Notes: generated from the sequence alone by a model not told the origin. Numbered from the stretch's first letter, positions 41,166 through 50,743 are shown. The stretch is DNA of 64,000 bases from Lysobacter niastensis (GCF_015453285.1 NZ_JADLZT010000007.1:124001-188000), one strand, 5' to 3'. Numbers and translations: made by a program.

Positions 41166-42722
41166 ATGGCATCGAAGAAGAAGCCCAAGGCCAAGGCTGA
41201 GCGCGGCGCGCCAGAACCCGGATCCTCCAGCAAGCCCAACATCCTCGTCATCTTCGGTGACGACATAGGAATCCCGCAGATCAGCGCCTACACGCGCGGT
41301 CTCATGGGTTACCAGACTCCGAACATCGACCGCATCGCCAACGAAGGCGCGCTGTTCACCGACTCCTACGGCCAGCAGAGCTGCACGGCCGGACGCGCGT
41401 CGTTCATCCTCGGCCAGGAGCCGTTCCGCACCGGCCTCCTGACCATCGGCATGCCGGGCGATCCGCACGGCATCACCGACTGGATGCCGACGATCGCCGA
41501 CGCGATGAAGTCGCAGGGTTACGCGACTGGCCAGTTCGGCAAGAACCACCTGGGAGACCAGGACCAGCACCTGCCGACCAACCACGGCTTCGACGAGTTC
41601 TTCGGCAACCTCTACCACCTCAACGCGGAAGAGGAGCCAGAGGGCTATTTCTATCCGAAGGATCCGGCGTTCAAGAAGAAGTACGGACCACGCGGCGTGA
41701 TCCACTCCTACGCCGGAGGCAAGATCGAAGACACCGGTCCGCTCAACATCAAGCGCATGCCGACGGTCGACGAGGAGTTCCTCGACGCCGCGCAGAAGTT
41801 CATCAAGAAGAGTGTCAAGAACGAAACCCCGTTCTTCGTGTGGTTCAACACCACGCGTATGCACGTGTTCACCCATCTCAAGAAGGAATCGCTGGGCAAG
41901 ACCGGCAAGGGCCTGCATGCCGACGGCATGGTCGAGCACGACGGTCACGTCGGCGAACTGCTGGACCTGCTCGACGAGCTTGGGATCGACGACAACACGA
42001 TCGTCGTCTACACCACCGACAACGGCGCGGAGATCGCGCTGTGGCCGGACGGTGCGATGACGATGTTCCGCGGCGAGAAGGGCTCCACGTGGGAGGGCGG
42101 TTTCCGCATCCCCATGGCGATCCGCTGGCCGGGCGTGATCCAGCCGGGCACCGTCTACAACGACCCGATCTCGCTGCTCGACATGTTTCCCACCTTGTGT
42201 GCCGCCGCCGGCGTTCCCGACATCAAGGAGAAGCTCGCCAAGGGCACGACGCTGGGCAAGAAGAAGTTCAAGGTCAAGCTGGACGGCTTCAACTTCATGC
42301 CGTACTTCCAGGGCAAGGAGAAGAAAGGTCCGCGCGACGCCATCTTCTACTTCGACCAGGGCGGAAACCTCAACGCGCTGCGCTTCCAGGACTGGAAGCT
42401 GAGCTTCGCCGTGCAGGCGCACGGCAACATCGCCACCGGCTCGCGGACCGTGACCAACTGGGCAGCGATATGCAACCTGCGCATGGACCCCTACGAGCGC
42501 GGGCTGGAGGACGGCGGTGGCGCGATCGACTTCCTGGCCCGGCAGATGTGGCTGATCGTACCCGTGATGGGCGCGATCAAGGCTTTCTTCTCCGACTTCA
42601 TGGACTATCCGTACCAGGCGGGCAGCTCGCTCAACGCGGGCAGCATCAACTACGGGTTGTTGAAGCAGGCTGATGCGATGAAACGGCTGAAGCAACTGGA
42701 ATCGCTGCATCCCAACAGCTGA
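41166..42722 (+). CDS. Sulfatase (arylsulfatase family)
   Basis: This encodes 518 aa. It has the metal-binding start NILVIFGDDIG, the formylglycine motif CTAGR (QQSCTAGRASF, Cys is the modified residue), GKNHLGD, and YTTDNGAE. No signal peptide is seen; the N-terminus is Lys-rich (ASKKKPKAKAERG). Length and motif order are normal for the family. The substrate cannot be predicted, and no sulfatase maturase is seen nearby. Confidence 0.92.
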   Translation: MASKKKPKAKAERGAPEPGSSSKPNILVIFGDDIGIPQISAYTRGLMGYQTPNIDRIANEGALFTDSYGQQSCTAGRASFILGQEPFRTGLLTIGMPGDPHGITDWMPTIADAMKSQGYATGQFGKNHLGDQDQHLPTNHGFDEFFGNLYHLNAEEEPEGYFYPKDPAFKKKYGPRGVIHSYAGGKIEDTGPLNIKRMPTVDEEFLDAAQKFIKKSVKNETPFFVWFNTTRMHVFTHLKKESLGKTGKGLHADGMVEHDGHVGELLDLLDELGIDDNTIVVYTTDNGAEIALWPDGAMTMFRGEKGSTWEGGFRIPMAIRWPGVIQPGTVYNDPISLLDMFPTLCAAAGVPDIKEKLAKGTTLGKKKFKVKLDGFNFMPYFQGKEKKGPRDAIFYFDQGGNLNALRFQDWKLSFAVQAHGNIATGSRTVTNWAAICNLRMDPYERGLEDGGGAIDFLARQMWLIVPVMGAIKAFFSDFMDYPYQAGSSLNAGSINYGLLKQADAMKRLKQLESLHPNS

Positions 42723-42733
42723 CGGATGAAACA

Positions 42734-42788
42734 GGGGTCAGAGAGGCCGATTCCCGGAAGCTTATTCCCGGAAAGCCGCTCTGACCCC
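42734..42788. repeat. REP-like palindrome with GGGGTCAGAG ends
   Basis: GGGGTCAGAG (42734-42743) pairs with CTCTGACCCC (42779-42788). Inside, ATTCCCGGAA occurs twice as a direct repeat. It lies 11 nt after the sulfatase stop and may also act as its terminator. Confidence 0.65.
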
Positions 42789-42906
42789 GGTTACTGCGGT
42801 TGTTCAGCCATGGCAACGCGTTAAGGAACCGTGGCCCTTTCTTCGCCCGGCGTTCTCGGCGGTTTTGGCAGCATGTGGGTCCGCCAACCGACCGAGGTGA
42901 TGAGCC

Positions 42907-43395
42907 ATGCACGAACGATCCGCATTGAGCCGCTTGAGCACCCTGCGTGACCTGGCGCTGGCCTTCGCGGCCGGTGCGCTGGTGATGTATCTGCTGGACC
43001 CCAACACGGGCCGGCGGCGACGCGCGTTGATCCGCGATCGTGGCGTATCCATGGGACACGGCGCGGAACGCTATGTGCGCGGCAAGACCCGGCGCGCCGC
43101 CGATCGCGTGAAGGGCGTCGCGGCGCGCACGCGCGCGACCTTCTCCGGAGGCGCCGTCGACGACGACGTATTGCACGATCGCATCCGCTCTCGCCTGGGA
43201 CATCTGGTGAGCCATTCGCACGGTGTCGAGGTGCACGTCCACGAAGGCCGCGTGCAGTTGAAGGGCACCGTGGCGGAGGAGGAGTTCGCCGATCTGCTTC
43301 GCGCGGTGTTGTCGGTGCGCGGCGTGCAGAACGTGGAAAGCCTGCTGCGCACCACTCCGTCGCAAGTGGGCTCGCCGCATCTGGGCCGGCATTGA
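42907..43395 (+). CDS. BON-domain membrane protein
   Basis: This encodes 162 aa with an N-terminal membrane segment (about 12-31), a basic linker (DPNTGRRRRALIRDR) and a C-terminal BON domain (DDVLHDRIRSRLGHLV, VEVHVHEGRVQLKGTVAEEE). It is probably an envelope-associated stress or lipid-binding protein. Confidence 0.85.
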   Translation: MHERSALSRLSTLRDLALAFAAGALVMYLLDPNTGRRRRALIRDRGVSMGHGAERYVRGKTRRAADRVKGVAARTRATFSGGAVDDDVLHDRIRSRLGHLVSHSHGVEVHVHEGRVQLKGTVAEEEFADLLRAVLSVRGVQNVESLLRTTPSQVGSPHLGRH

Positions 43396-43512
43396 CGGCT
43401 TTTCTCCCAGCGCGGCCCGAAACGTCGTGATGTCCGCTGCCGGACATCCGTGGTCATTCGACTATGGCAAGTTTGACCAATACGGACTCGGGCCGCCCGG
43501 GCGTCATGTCAC

Positions 43513-43965
43513 TCAGACAGTGACCTTGACGTCCACGTCGATGTTTCCGTGGGTAGCCTTCGAGTAGGGACAGATTTCGTGCGCCCGGTGCACGAGCGCT
43601 TCGGCCTCGTCACGATCCATGCCCGGCGCGATGACATTGAATCTGGACTGGATGAAGTAATCGTTGCCGGTCTGGCCCACGTCCACCTCGACCTCCACCG
43701 CCACATCGGGCGGGAGCTTCACTTTCATTTCCTGAGCAGCAACCGCAATTGCACTGCTATAGCAGGCCGACCATGCGCCTGCGAACAACTGCTCAGCAGT
43801 GGGATGCGGCAGGGCGGCTGAGAACACCTGCTCCTGGCTCGTGCCCGAGCCGGATGCTGACGTCTTGATCTCGAGCCGGCCATGGGAGGCACGCGAAGCG
43901 GCGTCGCGAGGACTGGCGGAGGTGTGGGTCTTGCCGGTGAAAAGGACCTTCTCGATCTTGGACAT
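43513..43965 (-). CDS. ohr: Ohr organic hydroperoxide reductase (copy 3)
   Basis: This encodes 150 aa. Cysteines in GAWSACYSSAI and HEICPYSKATHGN are intact. It starts MSKIEKVLFTGKTHTS at 43965. It is closer to copy 2 than to copy 1. No OhrR-type palindrome or regulator is adjacent. Confidence 0.92.
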   Translation of the reverse strand: MSKIEKVLFTGKTHTSASPRDAASRASHGRLEIKTSASGSGTSQEQVFSAALPHPTAEQLFAGAWSACYSSAIAVAAQEMKVKLPPDVAVEVEVDVGQTGNDYFIQSRFNVIAPGMDRDEAEALVHRAHEICPYSKATHGNIDVDVKVTV

Positions 43966-44125
43966 GAGGGACTCCTTCTTAGGTTGGCGCACGCATGAAT
44001 CCGAAGATTCGCGGCACCTCCTAAAGCTAGCCCTGATGAGGCCTTCCAAGGTTCATTCCTCGTGAAAGCGAGCAACGAACCAGCCGAGGCGCGAAGCCTC
44101 GCCGCGTTGGCCCGTGCGTGCGTCG

Positions 44126-45619
44126 CTAATCGACTTTTTTCCCGCTCACGACTTCCCCGTTGTCGAGGAAGTCGAGCCTGACGACCTTCGATCCCTCCTT
44201 CACGAACGTCAGCGTCCACGGCCGGATCTTCAGGAAGAGCTGCGTCGGCGTTTCGGCGAACACTTCGGAGCGGTCGCCTTCGGGCACGTCGATGTACAGG
44301 CGGCCGCGCTCCTCGGTGACGGTGACCACGCGGTGGGGCAGCTGGTAGCGCCCCGCGTATGTCGCGGCCAGCTTCGGGTCCAGCGGGACGGCTTTGCGCG
44401 CCTTCGCGTGGCGGCTGGCGATCCATTTTTCCAGCGCGGTGCGCGAGCTGCGCTCGCAGTCCCTGGCCGGACCGCTCGTCGGGATGTCGGCCGCCGCATC
44501 CGTGTCGCTGGCCACTTCGGGCACGAACACATTGACGAAGCTGCAGGCGAAGACGTCGTTGGTGATGTCCTCGCCGACCTGGTAGTGGTGGTCGGCGAGC
44601 GCTTCGCTGTTGGTGAGCAGGACGAGCGTAAGCCGCTGCGCCGGGATCTTCAGGTACATCGCGGAGAAGCCGGTGCCCCAGTGGCCGTAGTGCCAGACGA
44701 GCCGCGTGCCGCGGTAGTCGGTGACGTACCAGCCGAGCCCTTGGGGCAGCGGCTGACTGGTGTTCGAGAGGAATGGCGTCCACGCGCGCGCCAGCGTCTG
44801 CGCCTTCAACAGCTCATGGCGGTCGACAGCCTGGTCGTACTTCGCCATGTCGCGCACGGTGGACAGCAGTCCGGCCGAGGCCCAGAAATCGCGGGGCGGA
44901 TATCCCGAGTACAGGATTTCGCCATCGCCCCAGTACGTGTAGGGCTTGGCGAACTTCTCCAGGTCCTTCCGGTAGCGCGCGAGGTTGGCTTCACCCAGCA
45001 CTGCCCACGTCGTGTCGTTGTCGGCGACGTCGGGACCCGGCACGCTGTCGCGCATCGCCAGCGGATCGAGGAACGTCTCGACGAACTGCTGGCGCAACGG
45101 CTTGCCGGCTTTCTTCTCGAGAATCGCCTTCAGGTACTCGAAGCGTTCTGGGTTGTAGTTGAACTTCTCGCCGGGCGTGCCTTCCGACGTGTGGCTGAGC
45201 AGGTGCTTGATCTTGACCGAGTCGTCCTTGAAGTCTGCCGAGTAATGCGAGACCGGTTCATCGAGGTCGAGCTTGCCCTGCTCCGCCAGTTGCAGGATGA
45301 GAATCGCGGTGAACGTCTTGGTCACCGAGGCGAGGTGGTACAGCGTGTCGGGCGTGGCGGGAATCCGGCGCTCGACATCCGCATAGCCGAACCCCTGGGT
45401 CCAGAGCACCTCGCCATCCTCGAGGATCACGGCGGAGAGGCCGGGGATCTTCAACCGCTCGCGATAGGTGTCGAGCTGTTCGCGGAAGCGATCGACGCGG
45501 GGATCAGCCGATCCTGCGGGCGCCGGTTCGACTGCCTGCGCGTGAACGATCCCGGCGCCGATCAGCATGAAGCCGGAGAACAGCGTCGCGGCAATCGCCC
45601 GGGATACATGAGACAGCAT
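44126..45619 (-). CDS. Beta-lactamase-family serine hydrolase, exported (1)
   Basis: This encodes 497 aa. The signal peptide is residues about 5-28 (VHAQA). The class C-like motif SVTK (LASVTKTFTAIL) carries the nucleophile Ser, and YNPERF may be the Tyr-x-Asn equivalent. A late GHWGTG supplies the His-x-Gly-like element. A C-terminal beta domain (about 400-497) follows. It is probably a peptidase or esterase rather than an antibiotic-resistance enzyme. Confidence 0.85.
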   Translation of the reverse strand: MLSHVSRAIAATLFSGFMLIGAGIVHAQAVEPAPAGSADPRVDRFREQLDTYRERLKIPGLSAVILEDGEVLWTQGFGYADVERRIPATPDTLYHLASVTKTFTAILILQLAEQGKLDLDEPVSHYSADFKDDSVKIKHLLSHTSEGTPGEKFNYNPERFEYLKAILEKKAGKPLRQQFVETFLDPLAMRDSVPGPDVADNDTTWAVLGEANLARYRKDLEKFAKPYTYWGDGEILYSGYPPRDFWASAGLLSTVRDMAKYDQAVDRHELLKAQTLARAWTPFLSNTSQPLPQGLGWYVTDYRGTRLVWHYGHWGTGFSAMYLKIPAQRLTLVLLTNSEALADHHYQVGEDITNDVFACSFVNVFVPEVASDTDAAADIPTSGPARDCERSSRTALEKWIASRHAKARKAVPLDPKLAATYAGRYQLPHRVVTVTEERGRLYIDVPEGDRSEVFAETPTQLFLKIRPWTLTFVKEGSKVVRLDFLDNGEVVSGKKVD

Positions 45620-45769
45620 GGCATCCTCTCCTTCGGTGACGGCTTGGAATGGCACGCGTCATGCCCGTGCCAGGGCAGGTAGCGAACCCGTCCCGTTTGG
45701 GATGCCCATCTAGACCGAATGGTTTAATTACCAGGCCTAATGGTGGGAAGCGCAGCAGATCGCGGGAGC

Positions 45770-47632
45770 CTAGCTCCACAGCCGCACGGGCATCAGACCC
45801 CACCAGGCCAGCACGAGGGTCCACTGCAGGACGGCCGCCATCGCAACGACGTCGACGCGGGACGCGGCGGACCACGGTCTGCGCCGCAGGCTGAGCACCA
45901 GGCCCGACACCATCGTCAACGGCAACAGCAGGGTGACGACCGCCAGCATGCCGCTGGCCAGCGTCAGGTCGCCCATCGCCAGGAACGACTGCCGCAGGAA
46001 CAACGGCACCGGAAGCATCAGCGACACGATGCCGAGGAAGGGCAGCGCTGCCGGACGCTTCCACCACGTCCTCCTGCTCAGGGCGATGCGCACGACACCC
46101 ATGATCAGGAGCCAGCCCAGGCCCAGCACGCCCGCGACCAGGCTGATCCAAAGGGCCGCAAGCGCGATCAGCGGAACTCGCTGGTAAGTCTGCAGGCCGG
46201 TGGTGATCGCGCGGCTCCCGTCCGTCGTGATCAGTGCCGCATGCGAGGCGCTCGTGCGATCGCTTGCGCGGAACAGCGCACCGCCCATCGACACGAGTTC
46301 CACCGCCGGCGACTGGAACGGACTGAAGCGAAGGGACGCGCCGCTGCTCGTGACCCGCACGAAGTTCAGCGTCGTGTCGATCCATTCCAGGCGGGCGTAG
46401 CGGTTCGGCGCGGGTATGTAATAACCCTCCCACGGCGTCGCATCCGCCGAAGCAGTGGTGCGTTGCGCGGATGGAGGCTTGGGCAGATCGAGCGCTTCGA
46501 TCAACAACCGGTCGAACTGGCCGTAATCCGCTCCGTCGTGGTCGGTGTTGATGGCGATGAAGAACGCGCGCCTGTTGTCGGGGAACAGGCAGAGCATCGC
46601 CCGATAACCCACGGTGCTGCCACCGTGGCATTTGCCTACCGCACCATGTCGGTCGCGCGTCGCCAGGCCGAGCCCATAGCCGACGCGCAGCCCCGCCAGC
46701 GCTGCTTCGCTGGCTGCAGGGCGGCCCATGGCCTTTAGCAGCGTCGCATCGACGAAGGGCCTGCCTTCGATGCGTCCGTCACTCATCAGGAAGCGGGCGA
46801 AGCGGCCCATGTCCGACGCCGTGGTGGTGAATTGTCCCGCAGGCCGCAGATACATCGGTACGGCCGCCTGCGTGACACCTGCTTCGAAGTGCCCCATCGC
46901 CAGACGTCTGTCGGCATGCGCACCCTCCTGCGTCGTGAAGGCGAACGTGCTGTTGCGCATGCCCAGCGGCCGCAACAGGTGGGCATCCAGATACGCCTCG
47001 TAGCGCGCACCGGTGACGGCTTCGATCACCATGCCCATCAGCGTGTAGCCGGTGTTCGAGTACGAGTGCCGGCTGCCCGGGCGGCTCCGGACGTGCAACG
47101 TTCGCCCTTCAAGCGCCGCCACCAACGGCGCGTCGGCGCGCGCCTGCAGGCTGAACAACCGCGACATGGGCGCGTCCTCCAGACCGGCCGTGTGATCCAG
47201 CAAGTGCCGGATGCGCACGGGGTGGTCCGACTCCCACGGATTGTCGAACGTTACGCTGGGCAGCAGCGCCGATACCGGCGTGTCCAATGTGAGGCGTCCT
47301 TCGGTGACGAGCCGCAGCACACCCGTTGCCAGCAGCGTCTTGGCCACCGAACCGACATGGACGCGGTCATCAGCACGCAGTGCCGCGTTGGTCCTGGCGT
47401 CCCGCACGCCTGCGGCATCGGCCGCGATCGTCCCGTTGTCCGCCACGGTGGCCCAGGCCGCGCCCTGCATTCCCTGCGTCTTGAGCAGTTCCGCTACAGC
47501 CGAGTGCAGCGTTCCGTCCACCGCGCGCTCATTGCCCCATGCGAGCAGCGGCAGAAGCGAAAGCACCATCGCGCATGCGACACGGTGAAACCACCGGCGT
47601 GCGTTCCAAGCGATGCGGGCGCGAAGCACCAT
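45770..47632 (-). CDS. Beta-lactamase-family serine hydrolase with membrane tail (2)
   Basis: This encodes 620 aa from ATG 47632. The N-terminal signal is about 12-36. Catalytic motifs are SVAK (HVGSVAKTLLA), YSN (HSYSNTGYTLMG) and HGG (KCHGGSTVGY). A middle beta domain and four C-terminal membrane segments (about 500-612) anchor the protein. The two serine-hydrolase genes are in tandem, separated by about 150 nt. Confidence 0.88.
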   Translation of the reverse strand: MVLRARIAWNARRWFHRVACAMVLSLLPLLAWGNERAVDGTLHSAVAELLKTQGMQGAAWATVADNGTIAADAAGVRDARTNAALRADDRVHVGSVAKTLLATGVLRLVTEGRLTLDTPVSALLPSVTFDNPWESDHPVRIRHLLDHTAGLEDAPMSRLFSLQARADAPLVAALEGRTLHVRSRPGSRHSYSNTGYTLMGMVIEAVTGARYEAYLDAHLLRPLGMRNSTFAFTTQEGAHADRRLAMGHFEAGVTQAAVPMYLRPAGQFTTTASDMGRFARFLMSDGRIEGRPFVDATLLKAMGRPAASEAALAGLRVGYGLGLATRDRHGAVGKCHGGSTVGYRAMLCLFPDNRRAFFIAINTDHDGADYGQFDRLLIEALDLPKPPSAQRTTASADATPWEGYYIPAPNRYARLEWIDTTLNFVRVTSSGASLRFSPFQSPAVELVSMGGALFRASDRTSASHAALITTDGSRAITTGLQTYQRVPLIALAALWISLVAGVLGLGWLLIMGVVRIALSRRTWWKRPAALPFLGIVSLMLPVPLFLRQSFLAMGDLTLASGMLAVVTLLLPLTMVSGLVLSLRRRPWSAASRVDVVAMAAVLQWTLVLAWWGLMPVRLWS

Positions 47633-47745
47633 GACGTCCCCTGTCAGCGTGTGGCGGCCAGTATCGGGCGTCCGCCCGACTGCGTCGTGTGTCGTTGGTC
47701 CCGGAGCTGGTACCGGAGTCTGCACCGGTCGACGATACGAAAAGG

Positions 47746-48264
47746 CTACTCGACTGCCTCGGAGGTAACGCGACGCCGGCCTTCCGCCTGGGTGAACTCG
47801 AAGCGGTAGGCGAGCTTGATCGCCAGCGGCGTCAGCCTTGCCCCTGTCTCCTCGCACTCATCCTCACTGACTTCAAAGTCGCACAACGCTGCGCCGAAGA
47901 AGGTCCAGGAGTCCACTGCGTTTCGAACTTCGGGGAGGAAGATTCCACTGGAGTCGCTGCCAACCGGCTCGCATCCTGGCGCGGCGTCGATCTGCTTCAC
48001 GGAGCTTGTCTCACCTGCTTCCGAGACGACGAACTCCACACATACCGTCGTCTCTGCCTGCGGCGCTGGAACGGAAGGGAAGCCGGGCATCCGCTCCTCG
48101 ACGGGCGCCGCCATCAGGAACTTCTGCTTTGTCTTGATCGCGGTCTGCTGTGCGCCATCAGGAAGGATCATCCCCGACTCGACCGCGCGACTTGCTTGAC
48201 GCGTTGCGCAGCCCATAAGCGCAGCCGAGAACACAACCATCATCAGTGCCGTCAGCCTGCGCAT
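47746..48264 (-). CDS. Lipoprotein with TonB-like C-terminal domain
   Basis: This encodes 172 aa. The lipoprotein signal ends ALMGCAT. The region TTVCVEFVVSEAGETSSVKQI and the following residues resemble a TonB C-terminal-like fold found in many small Xanthomonadaceae envelope proteins. There is no transport partner nearby. Confidence 0.7.
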   Translation of the reverse strand: MRRLTALMMVVFSAALMGCATRQASRAVESGMILPDGAQQTAIKTKQKFLMAAPVEERMPGFPSVPAPQAETTVCVEFVVSEAGETSSVKQIDAAPGCEPVGSDSSGIFLPEVRNAVDSWTFFGAALCDFEVSEDECEETGARLTPLAIKLAYRFEFTQAEGRRRVTSEAVE

Positions 48265-48286
48265 CCATTTCCCCTTGTCCGCCGAC

Positions 48287-49294
48287 TCACACCGGACGGC
48301 CGAGCTTCTCCAAAGCGAACCTACCGCGCTCCGCCACGCAGGGAGAAGAATCAGAAGCAAGCGTATTGGCGAGGCGAATTGCATCCGTACCCATCGAATC
48401 CAATTGCTTGATCAGAAGTTCGCCAGCGACCCTGCGAACCACGGATGAGCGGTCCTCCAATGCGTCCTTCAGGACATCGATGAAAGGGGCGTCCACGGAT
48501 ATGGAACGCTCCTCCAGCACCGGCTCGAACCTGCCCTTGCACCACTGCAGCTCTGTCCAAATCCACGTTCTGCCGACCACCCATGCCACTCGCCTCTCGA
48601 GTAGACACCGATAGGCTCTGGCACGCACGGTTGGTTGGACCGCATCCCTTGCGAACACCTCCAGCCAGCGATCAAGGGCCGATGAGCGCCCCGCCTGCGC
48701 AAGTATCAAGGAGGCGGGCCCCGCCGTCGCTTTCAGTATTCGTGCCTTGAGGGCGTTCGACACCGGTTCGACTGCGATCAGATCCTCAACGAGCTTTCGA
48801 TCTTCCGACCCCATCCTGCCCCAGGAGGTGACGTGCGGAAGAAGGCTCCACAGCCCGTCAACCACGTCTTCAGGCTCGGAGCATTGCGCGATCAACGGGA
48901 GACGTTCGCGGGCCGCTTGACGAACCTGCGGCACCCAGTCATTGAGACGACGCATTGCCAACGCGCAGAAGAATCCATTCGGCGCGCCCGCGGACAAGCT
49001 GCGCAACACTCGCTCCCGCCTGAACCCATCACTGCTGCACAGATCGAGCCAGGACAGGTGGCGCCCTGGCTTGGCCCGGAACGTCCAACGGGATTGCCGA
49101 GCCCTCGCTTCGTCCGTCCACAATTCCCTCCGGATCATCATTTCCCAGGCGGCCAGCTGGGTGAGCGGCAGCCCTGATGTCTCGCGAACCATGGCAGCCA
49201 TGGATTCCGCCAAGCCTCGCCCAGAATGCAAAGCAACCAGAAATGCACGCACCGCATCCAGAACGCTGTCGTTGCATTGCAGTGCGTCAGACAT
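48287..49294 (-). CDS. HEAT-repeat-like helical protein
   Basis: This encodes 335 aa, all-helical in appearance, with HEAT-like units (NDWVPQVRQAARERLPLIA and DRSSVVRRVAGELLIKQL). Cytoplasmic, no signal. Family not recognised. Confidence 0.75.
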   Translation of the reverse strand: MSDALQCNDSVLDAVRAFLVALHSGRGLAESMAAMVRETSGLPLTQLAAWEMMIRRELWTDEARARQSRWTFRAKPGRHLSWLDLCSSDGFRRERVLRSLSAGAPNGFFCALAMRRLNDWVPQVRQAARERLPLIAQCSEPEDVVDGLWSLLPHVTSWGRMGSEDRKLVEDLIAVEPVSNALKARILKATAGPASLILAQAGRSSALDRWLEVFARDAVQPTVRARAYRCLLERRVAWVVGRTWIWTELQWCKGRFEPVLEERSISVDAPFIDVLKDALEDRSSVVRRVAGELLIKQLDSMGTDAIRLANTLASDSSPCVAERGRFALEKLGRPV

Positions 49295-49585
49295 CCATCG
49301 CTCTCCAGCTCACTCCTGCGGATTGCGCGGCGCGTCGGGGCGTAACCGTGGTCGGTCTTGATCGAGTGCGAGCGGCGCCATCTGGGCCGATCCGCCAAGC
49401 CATGTCCACATCCTTCGCCCCCATTGCTCCGGCCTTGTCGACCGAACTTGACCGCTCTTCCCATCATCACCCAACAGGGGGCCGTCGGAAACCGGCCTCC
49501 ATGCAGTGTTCCGGTCGTTCGCTGGATTGCCCCGCCGCGCTTTTCTTTCAAACGAACCCCGGAGCCCCTGCCCAGGAGAAGCACC
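49295..49585. other. Intergenic region, nothing recognised
   Basis: A 291-nt divergent gap between the HEAT-like gene and a secreted protein gene. No convincing gene, repeat or regulatory site is visible. Confidence 0.5.
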
Positions 49586-50128
49586 ATGTTTACGATGAGC
49601 TCTGTCCGCACCGCCCGACGCGTTTCCGACTGGCTGCGAGCCACGATACTCACGGCTGCCGCGGCGACATTGGTGCTCGCTGTTCTGGCGATACCCGCGG
49701 GTGCGCGGGGGAACATGCAGATATCCGGAATCGGCGTGTTCAACGACGCCTGTGTCCCGCCGGCCGGGAGTCCACCCGCCGATCTCGGGGATTACCCTCC
49801 GATCGATCTCTCCAACGGGAGTCTGGACGGGTGCTGGTACACCTACGTGAGCGCATCCAAGCTCAACCCGAGTGGCACGTACATAGAGCAGGGAACCGAG
49901 GTCTTCGTCGGCTGCTTGAACGGAACGAAGTGCGGAACATTCGAGACGACCTACACCTTCACGGCGAAGTTCGTGGACGAAACCTTCGCGGAGGAGATCC
50001 ACGGTCGCTGCCATCACCCGATCGTGGGCGGCACAGGGGACTTCGCTGGCGCGAAAGGCGTGCTCCAGTTCAAGGACGACGTCGTCAACCTCAAGTACGA
50101 CTGGCGGGGGCACATCAGCCTCGAGTGA
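49586..50128 (+). CDS. Secreted protein of unknown function
   Basis: This encodes 180 aa from an ATG preceded by CAGGAG. The signal peptide is about residues 12-41 (IPAGARG). The mature part is beta-rich with three cysteines in CVNP-like and GCLNGTKCG contexts, and ends TGDFAGAKGVLQFKDD and YDWRGHISLE. The TGDFxGAxGxLxF pattern recalls allene-oxide-cyclase-like barrels. A remnant of a second copy of the 3' end lies at 52110-52200. Confidence 0.75.
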   Translation: MFTMSSVRTARRVSDWLRATILTAAAATLVLAVLAIPAGARGNMQISGIGVFNDACVPPAGSPPADLGDYPPIDLSNGSLDGCWYTYVSASKLNPSGTYIEQGTEVFVGCLNGTKCGTFETTYTFTAKFVDETFAEEIHGRCHHPIVGGTGDFAGAKGVLQFKDDVVNLKYDWRGHISLE

Positions 50129-50171
50129 CCCGCTGGCCAGCAGTGGGCCCGCAATGACCGAGCCGAGCGGG

Positions 50172-50227
50172 CCTGACGCCCGAACTGAGCCGAGCCGCGA
50201 AGCGGCTTCGGCTTGAATGGATCTACC
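50172..50227 (-). repeat. Orphan attC-like relic
   Basis: It matches integron attC variant A over the whole central palindrome (GAGCCGCGAAGCGGCTTCGG intact) and the adjoining arm CTTGAATG. The outer arms are decayed (CTGACGCCCGAACTG instead of CTAACGCCTGAATTA), and the GTTAG core is lost (GGATCTACC). The orientation is the same as in the integron, about 39 kb away. It is probably non-functional. Confidence 0.85.
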
Positions 50228-50230
50228 GTG

Positions 50231-50485
50231 CACGGGGCAATCTGCTTCAACCGCGGTGCTTTTCTCATCACCGATGAGGCTCACGAGCCCCGTGCGCGGA
50301 GCTTTGTGCTCCGACAATGTGATTTTCTGCTCCGACGTTGAAGCTCCACCACTCCGCAGTTGTGACTATTTTTGTCGCGCGTGATGCTTTTTTCATCACC
50401 GCTGGAGCTCGGGAGCTCCACGCGTGGGGCTTTTTGCTTCGGCGATGGAGCTTTCCATCTGCAACGGTGAGGCTTCCTGCTTCAA
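50231..50485. repeat. Tandem array of degenerate 20-23 nt hairpin units
   Basis: About twelve consecutive units share a pattern of short arm, T-rich loop and complementary arm. Examples are GGAGCTTTGTGCTCC, GTGATGCTTTTTTCATCAC, GGAGCTCGGGAGCTCC and GGGGCTTTTTGCTTC, each followed by CGAC/CGAT/CAAC-type linkers. The first and last units both end TGCTTCAACCGC. The arms differ between units but stay complementary. The region starts directly after the attC relic. No known family is assigned. Confidence 0.7.
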
Positions 50486-50743
50486 CCGCCCACGACCCGG
50501 TCCATGCGACCAGGCAGCATCGATGCGGGTCCTCGATGGCCGTCGCAACTCTTTCGGTCGAAGCGCTCACCTGTCTGGGTGAGGTGAACAGCATGGCGAA
50601 CAGGTAAGTGCAGCTGGCCGCTGGCACTAACGACCATCGTTGTTCGACGGGCGACGGAACGAAAGCGACGTCGGTGTGGGCTCACCGATCGACGCTGAAA
50701 TGCATCAGGGATTCCGATTGATATCCACGCTTGGGAGAACACC

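Noticed and set aside
44126-47632. Antibiotic-resistance beta-lactamases
   Set aside because: The motifs are of the broad class C-like serine-hydrolase family, with long extra domains and membrane tails. No resistance role can be claimed.
50231-50485. CRISPR array
   Set aside because: The units are contiguous, degenerate and lack constant repeats alternating with unique spacers, and no cas gene is present.
50268-50627. 119-aa minus-strand frame through the hairpin array as a possible relic cassette gene
   Set aside because: Its position relative to the attC relic would fit, but the translation is mostly hairpin-repeat sequence with no recognisable protein feature.
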